Source: PNON01 sp964387025 (GTDB lineage Bacteria > Chloroflexota > Anaerolineae > Anaerolineales > Anaerolineaceae). Taken from it: DNA of 64,000 bases. Below, one piece after another: positions 1-9,562 of this stretch; position 1 is the first letter of the stretch; the number at the start of each line of letters is the position of its first letter. The position numbers and the translations under genes are program-made. The notes under the pieces were generated by a model, which saw only the letters and a list, made by a program, of their open reading frames with translations, searched no databases and was not told where the DNA came from. Location of the stretch: contig CAYLUZ010000005.1 in the NCBI GenBank assembly GCA_964387025.1, positions 1 to 64,000 of the forward strand, written 5' to 3'.

Positions 1-54
1 CATAAAAACTGCACCCTTTCTGTTGGTTGTGTCCAACTTTTGGGGTGCAGTTCA
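1..54 (-). mobile_element. Terminal inverted repeat of an IS3-family (IS150-like) element, rest outside window
   Basis: Read on the minus strand from base 54, the sequence begins TGAACTGCACCCCAAAAG and continues TTGGACAC. This resembles the outer end of IS150-group IS3 elements, which start with TG, then ACTGCACCC, then a GTTGGAC block. A second copy of the GGGTGCAG octamer lies at the inner edge (about 8-16 on the plus strand as its complement), so the end can also fold as a hairpin. The transposase would lie to the left of base 1 and cannot be seen. The family call comes from recognising the motif, not from a search. Confidence 0.55.
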
Positions 55-90
55 AAAAATGCCAGGGCTGTTTTTTGTTTTATAAAAATA

Positions 91-942
91 TTATTGTACT
101 CCCGCCATCCAGGCGATACTTACCGTTCCTGGGCCGACATGGCTGCCAACCACCGGGCTTACTTCAGATAAGATGATTTCCTCGGGGTTAAATTCCTTTT
201 TACAACGTTCCATCAGGTCTTGGGCAGTAGATAGATCAAGCGCGTGAAAAACTGATATTCGAATGGGTTTTTTGTCTCCAATACCAGCTTTTACAAGTTT
301 CATTAAACGTTCCAATGCTTTCTTTCTGGTCACAGCTGATCCAGAGGCTTCGATTTTCCCTTCACGGATCTGTAAAATTGGTTTGATACTCAAAGCCGAA
401 CCTAATAATCGCTTTGCGCCACCAATCCTACCCCCCTTATGAAGATACTTTAATGTGTCAACTGTAAAATAAACACCGATATGAGGGTATGCATCCAAAG
501 CAGCTTGTTTTACTTCAGCCAGTGTTCCTCCCTTTTCTGCTGCTCTAGCTGCAGTAAGTACCATAAAGCTAAGTGCCATTGAAACGAGTTGAGTATCGAT
601 AAGATCCACAGGTTTATTATTAAATGATTCGACTGCCTTAACAGCGTTAAAATATGAAGCAGATATACCTGAAGATATTGGCAAGATCAGGATTTCAAAT
701 CCTTCATCCAATACTTTTTGAATATTTTCAGTGTAAGTATGGATCGATATCGCGTTTGTAGTGGGTAATGTGTCTGATACTTTCAATTTTGTATAAAATT
801 CGTCTGCCTTTATATCCAATCCATCCCTGTAACTATTTCCATTCCAATTTAATGTTAATGGGATTACCTCAATACCGTACTGATCGACGAATTTCTGTGG
901 TAAATATGCGGTTGAATCAGTAAATATTTTTACTTTTGCCAT
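91..942 (-). CDS. DegV family fatty-acid-binding protein
   Basis: 283 residues, the usual DegV length. The N-terminus has the family signature KIFTDSTAYLP; a central ISSGISASYFNAV segment and a C-terminal VVGSHVGPGTVSIAW segment match the fatty-acid pocket and the GPG loop of the DegV fold. Gram-positive FakB proteins of this family bind acyl chains and present them to the kinase FakA; no FakA-like DAK kinase is visible in this window, so the partner is unknown. The ATG is preceded by a strong AAGGAG ribosome site. The gene stands alone at the left end on the minus strand. Family assignment is firm; a fatty-acid role is inferred from homologues. Confidence 0.9.
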   Translation of the reverse strand: MAKVKIFTDSTAYLPQKFVDQYGIEVIPLTLNWNGNSYRDGLDIKADEFYTKLKVSDTLPTTNAISIHTYTENIQKVLDEGFEILILPISSGISASYFNAVKAVESFNNKPVDLIDTQLVSMALSFMVLTAARAAEKGGTLAEVKQAALDAYPHIGVYFTVDTLKYLHKGGRIGGAKRLLGSALSIKPILQIREGKIEASGSAVTRKKALERLMKLVKAGIGDKKPIRISVFHALDLSTAQDLMERCKKEFNPEEIILSEVSPVVGSHVGPGTVSIAWMAGVQ

Positions 943-1058
943 AATTGCTCCTTAAAATAAACAGTAAATTTTAGTATACCTGTAATAAGATAATTGAGTA
1001 AGTCTCTTGAAATTACCAAGAACCAAACAGCGGTAATTGTTTACGTTTTCTGCTGAGC

Positions 1059-1772
1059 CTATTTTACTAAAAACAGCACAATAATGATCACAGAAAGTAT
1101 AAGAAGGAGCAATACACCTAAACCAGAGGAGATGATAAATGGAATACGAAATGGAGATCCCTTCCATGCACCTTGGTCGGCTTTATGTATCTGATTGGAT
1201 TTCTTTACATCGCTAATTTCTTCTTCAGCATAAAATGGGGACTCTGAATATCCTGCATTCTGTGGAGATGCTGAACCGGTGATATCTGTTTTTCCATTCT
1301 GGATACCTGAATTAATGGGAGGTTGTTTATTCGTGGTCGAACTATTCAAACTATCAGGAAATGTTGAAGTCTCAATAAATGGTGAAGCTTCCTTTGGGAT
1401 TTTCACATCAATTGAGAAAGGAGAAGTATCTCTCTCGGTATCCTCCAATTCCGCAAATTTAACTCCCTGACTGTTCTGCAAATTCACAGCAAAGTTATTA
1501 AGTTCTTCCGGGGTTTCCAGTTCTGGCGATTGCATCTGAGATTGTAAAACTCTAATCCCTTCGAGTGCCATTTTTGATATTGGGCAATAAACTAGACAGT
1601 TTTGCAATGCTTTTAATTTTTCTTCCGTTGAATCAAAACTATTGGCGTACCATAGCCAGGCTTTTTCATTTTCAGGGTCAACTTCTAATAGTGGACGAAG
1701 CAATTTGCGGGCATCTAATTTGCGTCCATCTTTTGAAAGTTGAATCGCCTGTTGTAAATTTTCATCATCCAT
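1059..1772 (-). CDS. TPR-like protein with C-terminal membrane anchor
   Basis: 237 residues. Residues about 1-75 form two to three helical hairpins of TPR type, with DARKLLRPLLEVDPENEKAWLWYA as a repeat-like unit (shown here in part: LLEVDPENEKAWLWYA). A long Ser/Thr/Pro/Asn-rich linker follows (about 85-205). The last 30 residues are a hydrophobic transmembrane helix ending FLVK. The arrangement suggests a cytoplasmic TPR head tethered to the membrane by a flexible stalk, with the C-terminus at the membrane. It lies between DegV and another small membrane protein; no partner can be named. Confidence 0.7.
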   Translation of the reverse strand: MDDENLQQAIQLSKDGRKLDARKLLRPLLEVDPENEKAWLWYANSFDSTEEKLKALQNCLVYCPISKMALEGIRVLQSQMQSPELETPEELNNFAVNLQNSQGVKFAELEDTERDTSPFSIDVKIPKEASPFIETSTFPDSLNSSTTNKQPPINSGIQNGKTDITGSASPQNAGYSESPFYAEEEISDVKKSNQIHKADQGAWKGSPFRIPFIISSGLGVLLLLILSVIIIVLFLVK

Positions 1773-1835
1773 TAAATTACCCTGAATTCAAATAATTTAT
1801 CCAATAGATTCTTATTACACATTTACGAGTGTCTT

Positions 1836-2342
1836 TCATGGTGCAACGGCAAATTGTACCAAAGTTGGGATTATAAAATTATCAGTGTAGGTTAACACTT
1901 CAGCATTGATTGCCATCATCTTTGAAGGTGTTAGAACAAATGAAATTAGTTGATCCTTTCCGGCTGGAATTATTAAGTTAAATGGAAAACCATTGCCAGT
2001 ATCATAACTATTTACATGATCTACAGGCGGTTCTGTTCCAACTACATTAATAGATTTGACTATCAATGATGGAAGGATAACCTCGCGGATGTGGATTGGA
2101 ATGGTATTCTGATTATGGATTTGCAAAACAAGAGTGAATTCATTACCTGCATTTATTTGTTCTGGAGTATGAACGGTAATAATTGATGCTTCTTCAGGTT
2201 GTTCGTCAACTTTGTTTTCTCCCAGAGTTGCTTCGGGAGAAATATTTTTGATGACTTGAATTCCTCCAATTATGACCAACCCAATCATTAATATATCGAT
2301 CAGTCCAATGATAATGAACCATTTTTTATAATTAATATTCAT
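1836..2342 (-). CDS. Membrane-anchored extracytoplasmic hypothetical protein
   Basis: 168 residues: one N-terminal transmembrane helix (about 9-31, WFIIIGLIDILMIGLVIIGG) followed by an extracytoplasmic beta-rich domain with the pattern TVHTPEQINAGNEFTLVLQI, which resembles the start of an Ig-like or CARDB-like fold. No cysteines or catalytic motifs are visible. It is in the same orientation as the TPR protein (64 bp apart) and may be cotranscribed with it. I do not recognise a family. Confidence 0.65.
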   Translation of the reverse strand: MNINYKKWFIIIGLIDILMIGLVIIGGIQVIKNISPEATLGENKVDEQPEEASIITVHTPEQINAGNEFTLVLQIHNQNTIPIHIREVILPSLIVKSINVVGTEPPVDHVNSYDTGNGFPFNLIIPAGKDQLISFVLTPSKMMAINAEVLTYTDNFIIPTLVQFAVAP

Positions 2343-2396
2343 ATGGTAATCAGTTTATTCCTAAAGTAATTGGAGGAAATATTGTAAACCCAAAAC

Positions 2397-4052
2397 TTAA
2401 CTCAAGTATTCTTTTAGATTTCGACTGCGGGTCGGGTGGCGCAGCTTCCTTAACGCCTTTGCTTCGATCTGTCGGATGCGTTCACGGGTAACATTGAAAT
2501 ATCGGCTTACTTCCTCAAGTGTGTGATCTTTCCCGTCAGTCAAACCAAATCGTAACTCTAAAACTTGCCGCTCCCGTTCAGAAAGAACGGCCAGCGCGCT
2601 TTGAACCTGTTCTCTTAACATCTCTCGAGCTGCAGCGTCCATGGGTTCGAGCGCTTCATCGTCCTCGATAAAATCACCCAGTTGGCTGCTTTCTTCATCA
2701 CCAACTGGTCTTTCCAGGGACACAGGTTCTTCGGCTGATTGAAGTATCTTTTGTACTTTTGCTGAACTCCACATCCAACGCCGAAGAATCGCAGGATCAA
2801 CTGGTTCTTTATTTGCCCTCGCTTCCAGTATTGCTTTTACATCCGCTTCCTCCAGGAAACCCCCTTCCAGGGCAAGCTCATCATTGGTTGGTTCACGTCC
2901 GTATATCTGGACCAAATTTCTTTGGACACGTAATAATTTGGATATTGATTCGAATAAATGAACCGGAATACGAATTGTTCGGGCCTGTTCAGCGATATAC
3001 CGACTGATGGATTGTCTGATCCACCAGGTCGCATATGTGCTGAATTTAAAACCTCTGGTCGGATCAAATTTATTTACAGCCCTGAGTAAACCCAGGTTTC
3101 CCTCCTGGATCAAGTCCAGGAAAGAAATCCCTCGACCCAGGTAACGTTTGGCAATACTGACTACCAGTCTTAGGTTAGCTCGAATAAGGGTCTGATTTGA
3201 TTCGTCCGTACATCTTTGGATACTTTCCATTTCATCATTTAATACATCCAAAGCGGGAAGTTTCAGGTGGAACAATTCCTTTGAAGGAAACGTTTTATTT
3301 TTCTGTAGAAAACTTAGAATACCCTGAGCTGTTTCCTGAGGCATTAAATACATACATAAATATACTGTGAATGCATTTCGAACCAACCCGCCCCATAATG
3401 GGTCTTTACCCCATAGTCCATTATCAAGATATGCTCTCAAATATGATGGGTCATCATTTTGCCATTGCAGTCGCAATACCTGGGCCTCCGCAAGAATGAT
3501 AGCCGGTTCCGGTGAACCAAAGCCCATACGTTCTGCATCCTCTTCCCAGCGTTTCCAATATGTAAGCAACTCATCATAAACGCAATCATATACTTTGGCA
3601 TTCACTGAGTCAGAGTCACATTCTAGGGCACATTTCTCTCTTATGGCATCAATAAACCGGACTGCTTCGATCCTGGCTGCCAGCCTGAATTCACTATCCG
3701 CGTCTAGTAAATGAATTTGGCCTATCTCCTTTAAATATAACCTTACCGGGTCTTCAGAGAGCTCCATAACCGCATTGGAGGCACTAATTTCTTCCAATGC
3801 TTCAGCTGCTAATAGGTCTCCAGTTTCAGCAATTGCCGCTGAGAGTGATTGATCGTCCGGCTCGTCATTCAAGTTAGAGTCTTCTGATTCGAATCCAAGA
3901 TCCATTCCCCCGCCTGGACCAATGCTTTCCTCATCAATATTTCCAGAATTATCTTCGAAGAAATTCGGGGTCTTGTTGCTGTTTCTTTTTGCTTTTACCT
4001 GGCTTCTGGTTTTTCCTGGATCTTTTGGCGTTTGTTTTACCGGTCTTGGCAT
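2397..4052 (-). CDS. rpoD: RNA polymerase primary sigma factor (RpoD/SigA)
   Basis: Primary sigma-70. After an acidic, low-complexity N-terminus comes region 1.2 (DPVRLYLKEIGQIHLL), a non-conserved segment, region 2 (NLRLVVSIAKRYLGRG, then DLIQEGNLGLLRAV, and the -10-melting FKFSTYATWWIRQSI), region 3 and region 4 with the helix-turn-helix VSRYFNVTRERIRQIEAKAL. The stretch between the start of region 3 and region 4 is longer than in E. coli. I place the start at the ATG at 4052 (551 residues, MPRPVKQ), which lies 14 bp after the dnaG stop and has an AGGAAG site; a longer frame to 4103 would overlap dnaG. The dnaG-rpoD order is the classic macromolecular-synthesis operon without rpsU. Confidence 0.95.
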   Translation of the reverse strand: MPRPVKQTPKDPGKTRSQVKAKRNSNKTPNFFEDNSGNIDEESIGPGGGMDLGFESEDSNLNDEPDDQSLSAAIAETGDLLAAEALEEISASNAVMELSEDPVRLYLKEIGQIHLLDADSEFRLAARIEAVRFIDAIREKCALECDSDSVNAKVYDCVYDELLTYWKRWEEDAERMGFGSPEPAIILAEAQVLRLQWQNDDPSYLRAYLDNGLWGKDPLWGGLVRNAFTVYLCMYLMPQETAQGILSFLQKNKTFPSKELFHLKLPALDVLNDEMESIQRCTDESNQTLIRANLRLVVSIAKRYLGRGISFLDLIQEGNLGLLRAVNKFDPTRGFKFSTYATWWIRQSISRYIAEQARTIRIPVHLFESISKLLRVQRNLVQIYGREPTNDELALEGGFLEEADVKAILEARANKEPVDPAILRRWMWSSAKVQKILQSAEEPVSLERPVGDEESSQLGDFIEDDEALEPMDAAAREMLREQVQSALAVLSERERQVLELRFGLTDGKDHTLEEVSRYFNVTRERIRQIEAKALRKLRHPTRSRNLKEYLS

Positions 4053-4065
4053 AGTTGACGACTTC

Positions 4066-5985
4066 CTATACTTGCTTGATTTGTTGATTGACAACAAGAG
4101 CATGATTCAATTTTAAAAGGTTTTGTGTATAAGTTAACACCAGGTCTTGGAAAGGGATATTTGCCTGTTGTTGACCTAGCTCTTGTTCTTCTTCCTGCAG
4201 AAAACGAAGTTGGCGTAAACTCTCATTTATTTTGTTGTGTCTCATTCTGATGACAGTTCTAAGCAAATCGTTGATTAAGTCATCTTCGTTAATTTTATCC
4301 GGATTGTAAGAATCCAATAGTTTTTTCAGTGCAACTCTTTGAGGTGGAGGAATGTTTTCCAGGATATACTCACTCGGGTCTAGCTCATCTTGAGTGAGCG
4401 ACTTTGAAATGATTTGGAATATTTCCATATACTCTGTATTCGAAAAATCTTTTTCTGTGAGGCAGTCCAATTCTGATTGCTGCAATAGCCGGTCCATACG
4501 ATATATCAGCTCGGGGATTCTGGTCAACAAAGCCAGGCAGTGTTTTTCCATCTCCGAACTGGGTTCTATAATATTTCGTGGTTTTACTTGTTGGTCATTC
4601 TCAGTAATTTGTTTGCTGGTTATCCTTGAATATTGCCTGTGAACCGTTTTTGTTTTTGATGAACCCATCAATGCATCTTCATCTACGCGTAATAATCTTG
4701 CCAATCTTTGTCGGTAGGTATCCCGTTCAACTGTATTGGGTACATCTTCAATCAGAGGGATCATTTGTGCAGCAATTTCATTCTTAACTTTCGGGTCATT
4801 AATGTCACGAGATTTTGCCAGAGATTCCATCACATGAATAACCAGTGGGGATGCTTTTGCAATAATGCTCTTCCATTCTTCCGGATCCCGGTTGACCACT
4901 TCATCCGGGTCCATACCTTCAGGTAAAGTTGTCACACGTATATCTGCCTGCAAGCGATTCTCATGCCTGAGCAGTCCATGGATATTAAAAACAAAATCTG
5001 TATTATGGTCCATAGCATCACGGGCTACTTCCAATCCCCGCAAAGTCGCTTTTTCCCCGGCTGCATCTGCATCGAGAGCTAAGATGATTCGGCGAGTGTA
5101 TTTCTTCAATTGTCGAAGATGGTCTTCAGACAATGCAGTTCCCATGGGGGAAACAACGTTGGTAAACCCGGCCTGGTGAAGAGCTGTAACATCCAGATAT
5201 CCTTCAACAAGCACTGCTTGATCTTGCAGACGGATGGATTTCCTCGCTTTGTCCAAACCAAAGAGCAGGCGTCCTTTATCAAACAGAGCTGTTTGTGGTG
5301 AATTCAAGAATTTAGGCATATCATTCGGATCAAGGATCCTGGCTCCAAATCCAGCCATCCTGCCTTCGACAGTCCTAATGGGAATCATGATCCGGTTTCT
5401 GAAGCGGTCATAAAAGCCGCCATTTTCCCGTTCTGAGACCAACCCACAATCTAATAGTGTTCCGGTATCCACACCCCGAGTTGTAAAATAACTGATCAAC
5501 ACATCCCATGAATCCGGGGCATATCCATAACCAAATCCTTCGATTATTGGATCCTTTAATCCACGCTTATATAAATAATCCAGTGCGACTTTACCCGCAG
5601 AAGTCTGGATTAACTGGTTTCTGTAAAAGCCTACAGCCTGTTCAAGGATATTTTCTAAACGGTCATTCACCAATCGGGATTGATCCTGCTCTGGTGATGG
5701 TGGGGTAAGCTGCACTCCTGCCCTTTCAGCTAGTAACTTCAAAGCCTGACTGAAATCCATTCCTTCCCGTTTCATTATGTATTTAAAGATGTCTCCACCT
5801 TCATTACATTGACCAAAGCATCTCCAGGTTCCACTATCCGGAAAAACGACGAAGGCGGGTGTTCGACTATTTGGATGAAATGGACAAAATCCGCTCAGGC
5901 TTTTGCCTGAGCGGCGTAATTTGACAGTCTCAGAGACGATATCAACAATATCTATCCTGCTTTTTATTTCGTCAGTAACAGTCAT
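4066..5985 (-). CDS. dnaG: DNA primase
   Basis: 639 residues. CHC2 zinc domain near the N-terminus with ligands C34, H37, C56 and C60; the last pair is CFGQC, one residue wider than the usual CxxC. Then the catalytic core and TOPRIM domain (VLVEGYLDVTALHQAGF, and LALDADAAGEKATLRGL with the DxD metal site), and a C-terminal helicase-interaction region. It makes RNA primers for the replication fork. It lies directly upstream of the sigma factor. No clear ribosome site precedes the ATG. Confidence 0.95.
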   Translation of the reverse strand: MTVTDEIKSRIDIVDIVSETVKLRRSGKSLSGFCPFHPNSRTPAFVVFPDSGTWRCFGQCNEGGDIFKYIMKREGMDFSQALKLLAERAGVQLTPPSPEQDQSRLVNDRLENILEQAVGFYRNQLIQTSAGKVALDYLYKRGLKDPIIEGFGYGYAPDSWDVLISYFTTRGVDTGTLLDCGLVSERENGGFYDRFRNRIMIPIRTVEGRMAGFGARILDPNDMPKFLNSPQTALFDKGRLLFGLDKARKSIRLQDQAVLVEGYLDVTALHQAGFTNVVSPMGTALSEDHLRQLKKYTRRIILALDADAAGEKATLRGLEVARDAMDHNTDFVFNIHGLLRHENRLQADIRVTTLPEGMDPDEVVNRDPEEWKSIIAKASPLVIHVMESLAKSRDINDPKVKNEIAAQMIPLIEDVPNTVERDTYRQRLARLLRVDEDALMGSSKTKTVHRQYSRITSKQITENDQQVKPRNIIEPSSEMEKHCLALLTRIPELIYRMDRLLQQSELDCLTEKDFSNTEYMEIFQIISKSLTQDELDPSEYILENIPPPQRVALKKLLDSYNPDKINEDDLINDLLRTVIRMRHNKINESLRQLRFLQEEEQELGQQQANIPFQDLVLTYTQNLLKLNHALVVNQQIKQV

Positions 5986-6052
5986 ATTCGAATTTTCGTG
6001 TTAAGAATCTGGTTAAGGATCAAACCTTTTCAAAATTCATGCTCATAAAGGA

Positions 6053-8002
6053 TCATTTACAACCCGGTCCATAATCCATTAATTCAATATTCCACAAATC
6101 GCTGCGTGTCGTCGGGTCCATACTAAAATTGCACATGTCCATTCTTGCTGCACCTAATTCTAAAGTTTGATAAAGGGGTATCGCAGGCATATCCGAAGAA
6201 AATAAGGATTGGGGAATTAACTGTGCTTCCTTATAACCTGCTTGACCAGGCAAAGCCCTCCTGGCAGCCAGGCATGCTGCATCAAATTCTTTTGAACTAT
6301 ACCCTGTAATATTGGAACCGATCCAATTGTTGCTTTTATTGGGTATCTGGACGTTTTCATAAAGGGAACAATATGCGGCGCTCCCGATATCCCATTGGAA
6401 TTCAGCGAGATCGAACTTTCGTCCAAATAAGAACCCGTCAGGACCCGGTCCAAATAACTTTTCTGGTGGCAGGTATGATAAATTGACCTTAAATCCACAT
6501 TTTTGGAGATCTGAAGCAATCATTTCACTGGTTTTCTTTCTTAATGTCTCATCCCTGGTTATGATCCCAACTTCAAGTAATGCCCCGGGATATACATTCT
6601 GGACTGAAAAAGCTACTCGCGGGGTGGATGGGTCATTGTCATGGTCGCGCCATCCTGCTTGTTCCAATAATGCTGCTCCAGCAGCGGAATCATATCCAAT
6701 AATTTGAAGATCCGGGTCAATTAGTGGATCACCAACCGGCAAAAAACTACCCGGGATTTTTGACAATCCTCCTAGTAATTCATTATTAAGAGCATCCCGG
6801 TTGATACATTGCATCATAGCCTTGCGAACAGTAGGATTCCCGAATATGTCAGGCCGATCGCCTTTGGCGACATTGTAGCCATCATCATATGATGATGGCT
6901 TTATATTGATTGCCAGTAATTCAGTAAATTGAGACATACCAATTACTGCATTTAATTTACCTGCACTTTTTAATTCCACAATGGCACTCAATTGACTATC
7001 CAGCATAGTGGATTGATCTAAAACATCACACTCTCCATTGATCAGAGCCTGCAGGGCTGCTTCTGGGTTTATTCCAAGGAAGCGAAAAGTCACCACATCA
7101 ACTTTTGGCAAACCTTCGGATACACGGAAATAGTTCGGATTCTTACTTAGAGAAATATGATCACCACGTACCCATTCTGATATTATGAAAGGACCCCAAC
7201 CCACCGGTTTTTCGGATACTTGTGGATCCGAGACCAAAGTTGACGGATCTTTTCCTGACATTAGGTGACTCGGTAATGGCAGCCAGAATCTTGTCGAATA
7301 CTGCTGGTCAAGAAAACCAGGCAGACCTTTCCATTCAATGCTAAGTTCATCCACTGCAGTATATGATGCAGTCCGATGAATGATCCCCTTATTGGCTGGT
7401 ATCTGCTGTGATGAAGCCAGGGAGTATGAGTAGATTGAATCTTGTGCAGTGAGTGGAGTTCCATCGGACCAGGTTATTCTTGGTTTTATCTTGAATTTGA
7501 CTACAAGTTGATCCATCTGGACTGGTGCTTTACCATCATATACAATAACACACTCGGAAGCTGTACATCCACTGGGTAATATTTTGACACCTTTTTGCAG
7601 TGTCATTAGATTCCCGTCTGCATCCACCAGATCCATACCCTCTTTAACTTCCACCGATGAGATGGAGGCATCACCATCGGCTAGGCTGGGTAATTTTTCC
7701 AACAAGACCGGTATATATTGATAATTTATGTAATCGACCGGGCCGTCATAAATGGCTTCCAATATCGACCACATGGATTGACTATAGCTGCCATTATAAA
7801 TAAACAAACTGGACGGCTCCTGCCCCAAACATATTGTCAGATTTTTGGGTACAGGGGTGGACGTGGGTGGTACAGGGGTTAGTGAAGGTATTGCTGTTGG
7901 AACCTCAACTGTTGGTGTGGCGGATGGTGAGGGTGAGCAACCGGATGACATGAGAATTAGAATTATTATGCCGATGAATGTTAATAGTTTATATTTTTGC
8001 AT
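6053..8002 (-). CDS. ABC transporter substrate-binding lipoprotein, peptide/nickel (SBP_bac_5) family
   Basis: 649 residues. Lipoprotein signal with lipobox ILMSSGC (Cys22), then a Pro/Thr-rich spacer. The family-5 binding domains come in the normal order: ITWSDGTPLTAQDSIYSYSL (N-lobe), then GWGPFIISEWVRGDHISLSK, then ALQALINGECDVLD, then NPTVRKAMMQCINRDAL. This makes it a useful internal reference for the odd protein at 13099-15666. It would capture oligopeptides or similar solutes outside the membrane. The gene is separated from the ATPase operon by about 300 bp with a terminator-like hairpin, so it is probably a separate transcript. Confidence 0.9.
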   Translation of the reverse strand: MQKYKLLTFIGIIILILMSSGCSPSPSATPTVEVPTAIPSLTPVPPTSTPVPKNLTICLGQEPSSLFIYNGSYSQSMWSILEAIYDGPVDYINYQYIPVLLEKLPSLADGDASISSVEVKEGMDLVDADGNLMTLQKGVKILPSGCTASECVIVYDGKAPVQMDQLVVKFKIKPRITWSDGTPLTAQDSIYSYSLASSQQIPANKGIIHRTASYTAVDELSIEWKGLPGFLDQQYSTRFWLPLPSHLMSGKDPSTLVSDPQVSEKPVGWGPFIISEWVRGDHISLSKNPNYFRVSEGLPKVDVVTFRFLGINPEAALQALINGECDVLDQSTMLDSQLSAIVELKSAGKLNAVIGMSQFTELLAINIKPSSYDDGYNVAKGDRPDIFGNPTVRKAMMQCINRDALNNELLGGLSKIPGSFLPVGDPLIDPDLQIIGYDSAAGAALLEQAGWRDHDNDPSTPRVAFSVQNVYPGALLEVGIITRDETLRKKTSEMIASDLQKCGFKVNLSYLPPEKLFGPGPDGFLFGRKFDLAEFQWDIGSAAYCSLYENVQIPNKSNNWIGSNITGYSSKEFDAACLAARRALPGQAGYKEAQLIPQSLFSSDMPAIPLYQTLELGAARMDMCNFSMDPTTRSDLWNIELMDYGPGCK

Positions 8003-8303
8003 GCTATTCCAAATTAATTAATAGATTGTGAATTCTTATATTAGCTTTAATGATAGCTGTACCAGATTTAATCGATAATACAGCAAATTGTTTATAGAAA
8101 AAGAAGTATATATTATTAACGAATTATCCTTCTCTGATTACAAATTATACACCAGTAAGAAATTTACTTTTTAGCATGGGCACGGTTTAGCAAGTGGTAA
8201 TTATGTGTTTTCTCCGGGTACCAAATAGCAAATAAGCTCCCTTACTTTCTTTGGGAGCTTATTTGAACTGAAAATTCTAAGGAAGTAGTCTGAAGTTTTT
8301 ATT
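8003..8303. other. Intergenic region between binding protein and ABC operon
   Basis: About 300 bp, AT-rich, no ORF that I can support. It contains the hairpin at 8230-8264 and must hold the minus-strand promoter of the 6053-8002 lipoprotein; I cannot place that promoter confidently. Confidence 0.6.
8230..8264. terminator. Hairpin downstream of the peptide ABC operon
   Basis: A perfect 12-bp stem, AAATAAGCTCCC (8230-8241) and GGGAGCTTATTT (8253-8264), with an 11-nt loop. It lies 40 bp after the last gene of the minus-strand operon. The A/T base of the stem gives terminal T residues on either strand, so it could act in both directions. Confidence 0.6.
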
Positions 8304-8510
8304 CTAGTGGTTCTTAAATTTCGAAATTGCTGTATATGCCAGGCCAATAGTAGCTATTGCCATTCCAGCCACTGAAGCTCCATATGAAAAGAAATTCCAG
8401 AAAAAAGTCGATTCAAGAACCTTGATGACCATTAAAAATGGAAGAACGACTCCCATCACCATCAGAAGTGCACCTAACCAGATCATCCTTTTCGGAGTTA
8501 GCCATCTCAT
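8304..8510 (-). CDS. Small two-helix membrane protein at end of ABC operon
   Basis: 68 residues from the ATG at 8510, which overlaps the TGA of the upstream ATPase as ATGA and so suggests translational coupling. Two hydrophobic helices (about 9-31 and 38-60) separated by a short loop, with a basic N-terminus (RWLTPKR) and C-terminus (SKFKNH). Too small to be a permease. Because it is coupled to the transporter operon it may be an accessory subunit, but I recognise no family. Confidence 0.6.
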   Translation of the reverse strand: MRWLTPKRMIWLGALLMVMGVVLPFLMVIKVLESTFFWNFFSYGASVAGMAIATIGLAYTAISKFKNH

Positions 8511-9553
8511 TTTAGTAACCAGCACTTTACATTATGACCCGGTTCCGGTTCAAAATCCGGCGGAGTTTCCACGTCGCACAATCCCAGCATGACTTGAGGG
8601 CAGCGCGGGTGGAATCGGCAACCAGTCGGCGGGTTGATTAAGCTGGGTGGTTCTCCGGGTGGAACAGCTTTTTGGATCAATGCATTTTTTGCGTCCGGAT
8701 CAGATGTGGCTTCGAGTAGAGCGAACGTATACGGATGCTTGCTATTTTGTAGTACCTGCTTTACGCTCCCTTTTTCGACCACCTGGCCTGCATACATGAC
8801 AAAGATCTGTTCAGAGAAGTAGCGGACTGTCGAAAGGTCATGTGTAATGTAGATTACACCCAGGTTGTGGCGTTTCTGAAGACCACGCAATAGCTTGAGT
8901 ATCTCAACCCTGACGGATGCATCAAGCATGGAAACAGGTTCATCTGCAATCAACAGTTTTGGTTCCATGATCATTGCCCGGGCAATGACTACCCGTTGCT
9001 GCTGCCCACCGCTAAGTTGATGTGGAAATTTAACCATGAATTCTTCTGCCGGGCTCATTTTTACTTCTTCAAGAGCCTTCTTCACACGATTGAACCGTTC
9101 CTTGGAATCTTTTACACCATTGATCTTCAATGGCTCTTCCAAAATTGCTTGAATACTCATGAAGGGCGGCATGGCACCATACGGATCCTGTTGCACATAA
9201 CCAACTTCTGACCGGTAGGCTTTTAACTCATCTGCTTTCAAATTGTTGATCAAATTCCCTTCAAATATTACTTCACCCTTGGTAGGTCGATTCAAGAGTA
9301 GAATCGTACGCATTAAACTGGTTTTTCCGCAGCCACTTTCGCCTACGATCGCTATGGTTTGTCCATTATTCAGGTCAAAGGTGATTCCATCCACAGCACG
9401 CACATAACCGGAGTGCCTGAACCCCCACTTTCTGAGTTCGAACCAGACATGCAAATCATTGACATTTAGTAGCAAATTATTATTCAGCGTTTCACCGGCT
9501 GATACAACCGGGGGCGTATTTTCTATTGCTTCAGGAATTTTTATTGTCATCAT
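8507..9553 (-). CDS. Oligopeptide/dipeptide ABC transporter ATPase (DppF/OppF-like)
   Basis: 348 residues. Walker A GESGCGKTSL, Q-loop YVQQDPYGAM, signature LSGGQQQRVVIARA, Walker B LLIADEPVSMLD and switch His ITHDLSTV are all intact. The C-terminal oligopeptide-ABC tail contains the PTGCRFHPRCP cluster with its cysteines, which binds an iron-sulfur cluster in some homologues. It pairs with the ATPase encoded just upstream (9-bp gap) to power the permeases at 10526-13020. Confidence 0.93.
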   Translation of the reverse strand: MMTIKIPEAIENTPPVVSAGETLNNNLLLNVNDLHVWFELRKWGFRHSGYVRAVDGITFDLNNGQTIAIVGESGCGKTSLMRTILLLNRPTKGEVIFEGNLINNLKADELKAYRSEVGYVQQDPYGAMPPFMSIQAILEEPLKINGVKDSKERFNRVKKALEEVKMSPAEEFMVKFPHQLSGGQQQRVVIARAMIMEPKLLIADEPVSMLDASVRVEILKLLRGLQKRHNLGVIYITHDLSTVRYFSEQIFVMYAGQVVEKGSVKQVLQNSKHPYTFALLEATSDPDAKNALIQKAVPPGEPPSLINPPTGCRFHPRCPQVMLGLCDVETPPDFEPEPGHNVKCWLLK

Positions 9554-9562
9554 CCGCTCCCT

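Noticed and set aside
1..54. Hairpin as the terminator of an unseen upstream gene
   Set aside because: The outer sequence matches an IS3-family terminal repeat better, and the plus-strand T-run is short.
4053..4103. N-terminal extension of the sigma factor
   Set aside because: It would overlap the 3' end of dnaG, and the ATG at 4052 has a ribosome site.
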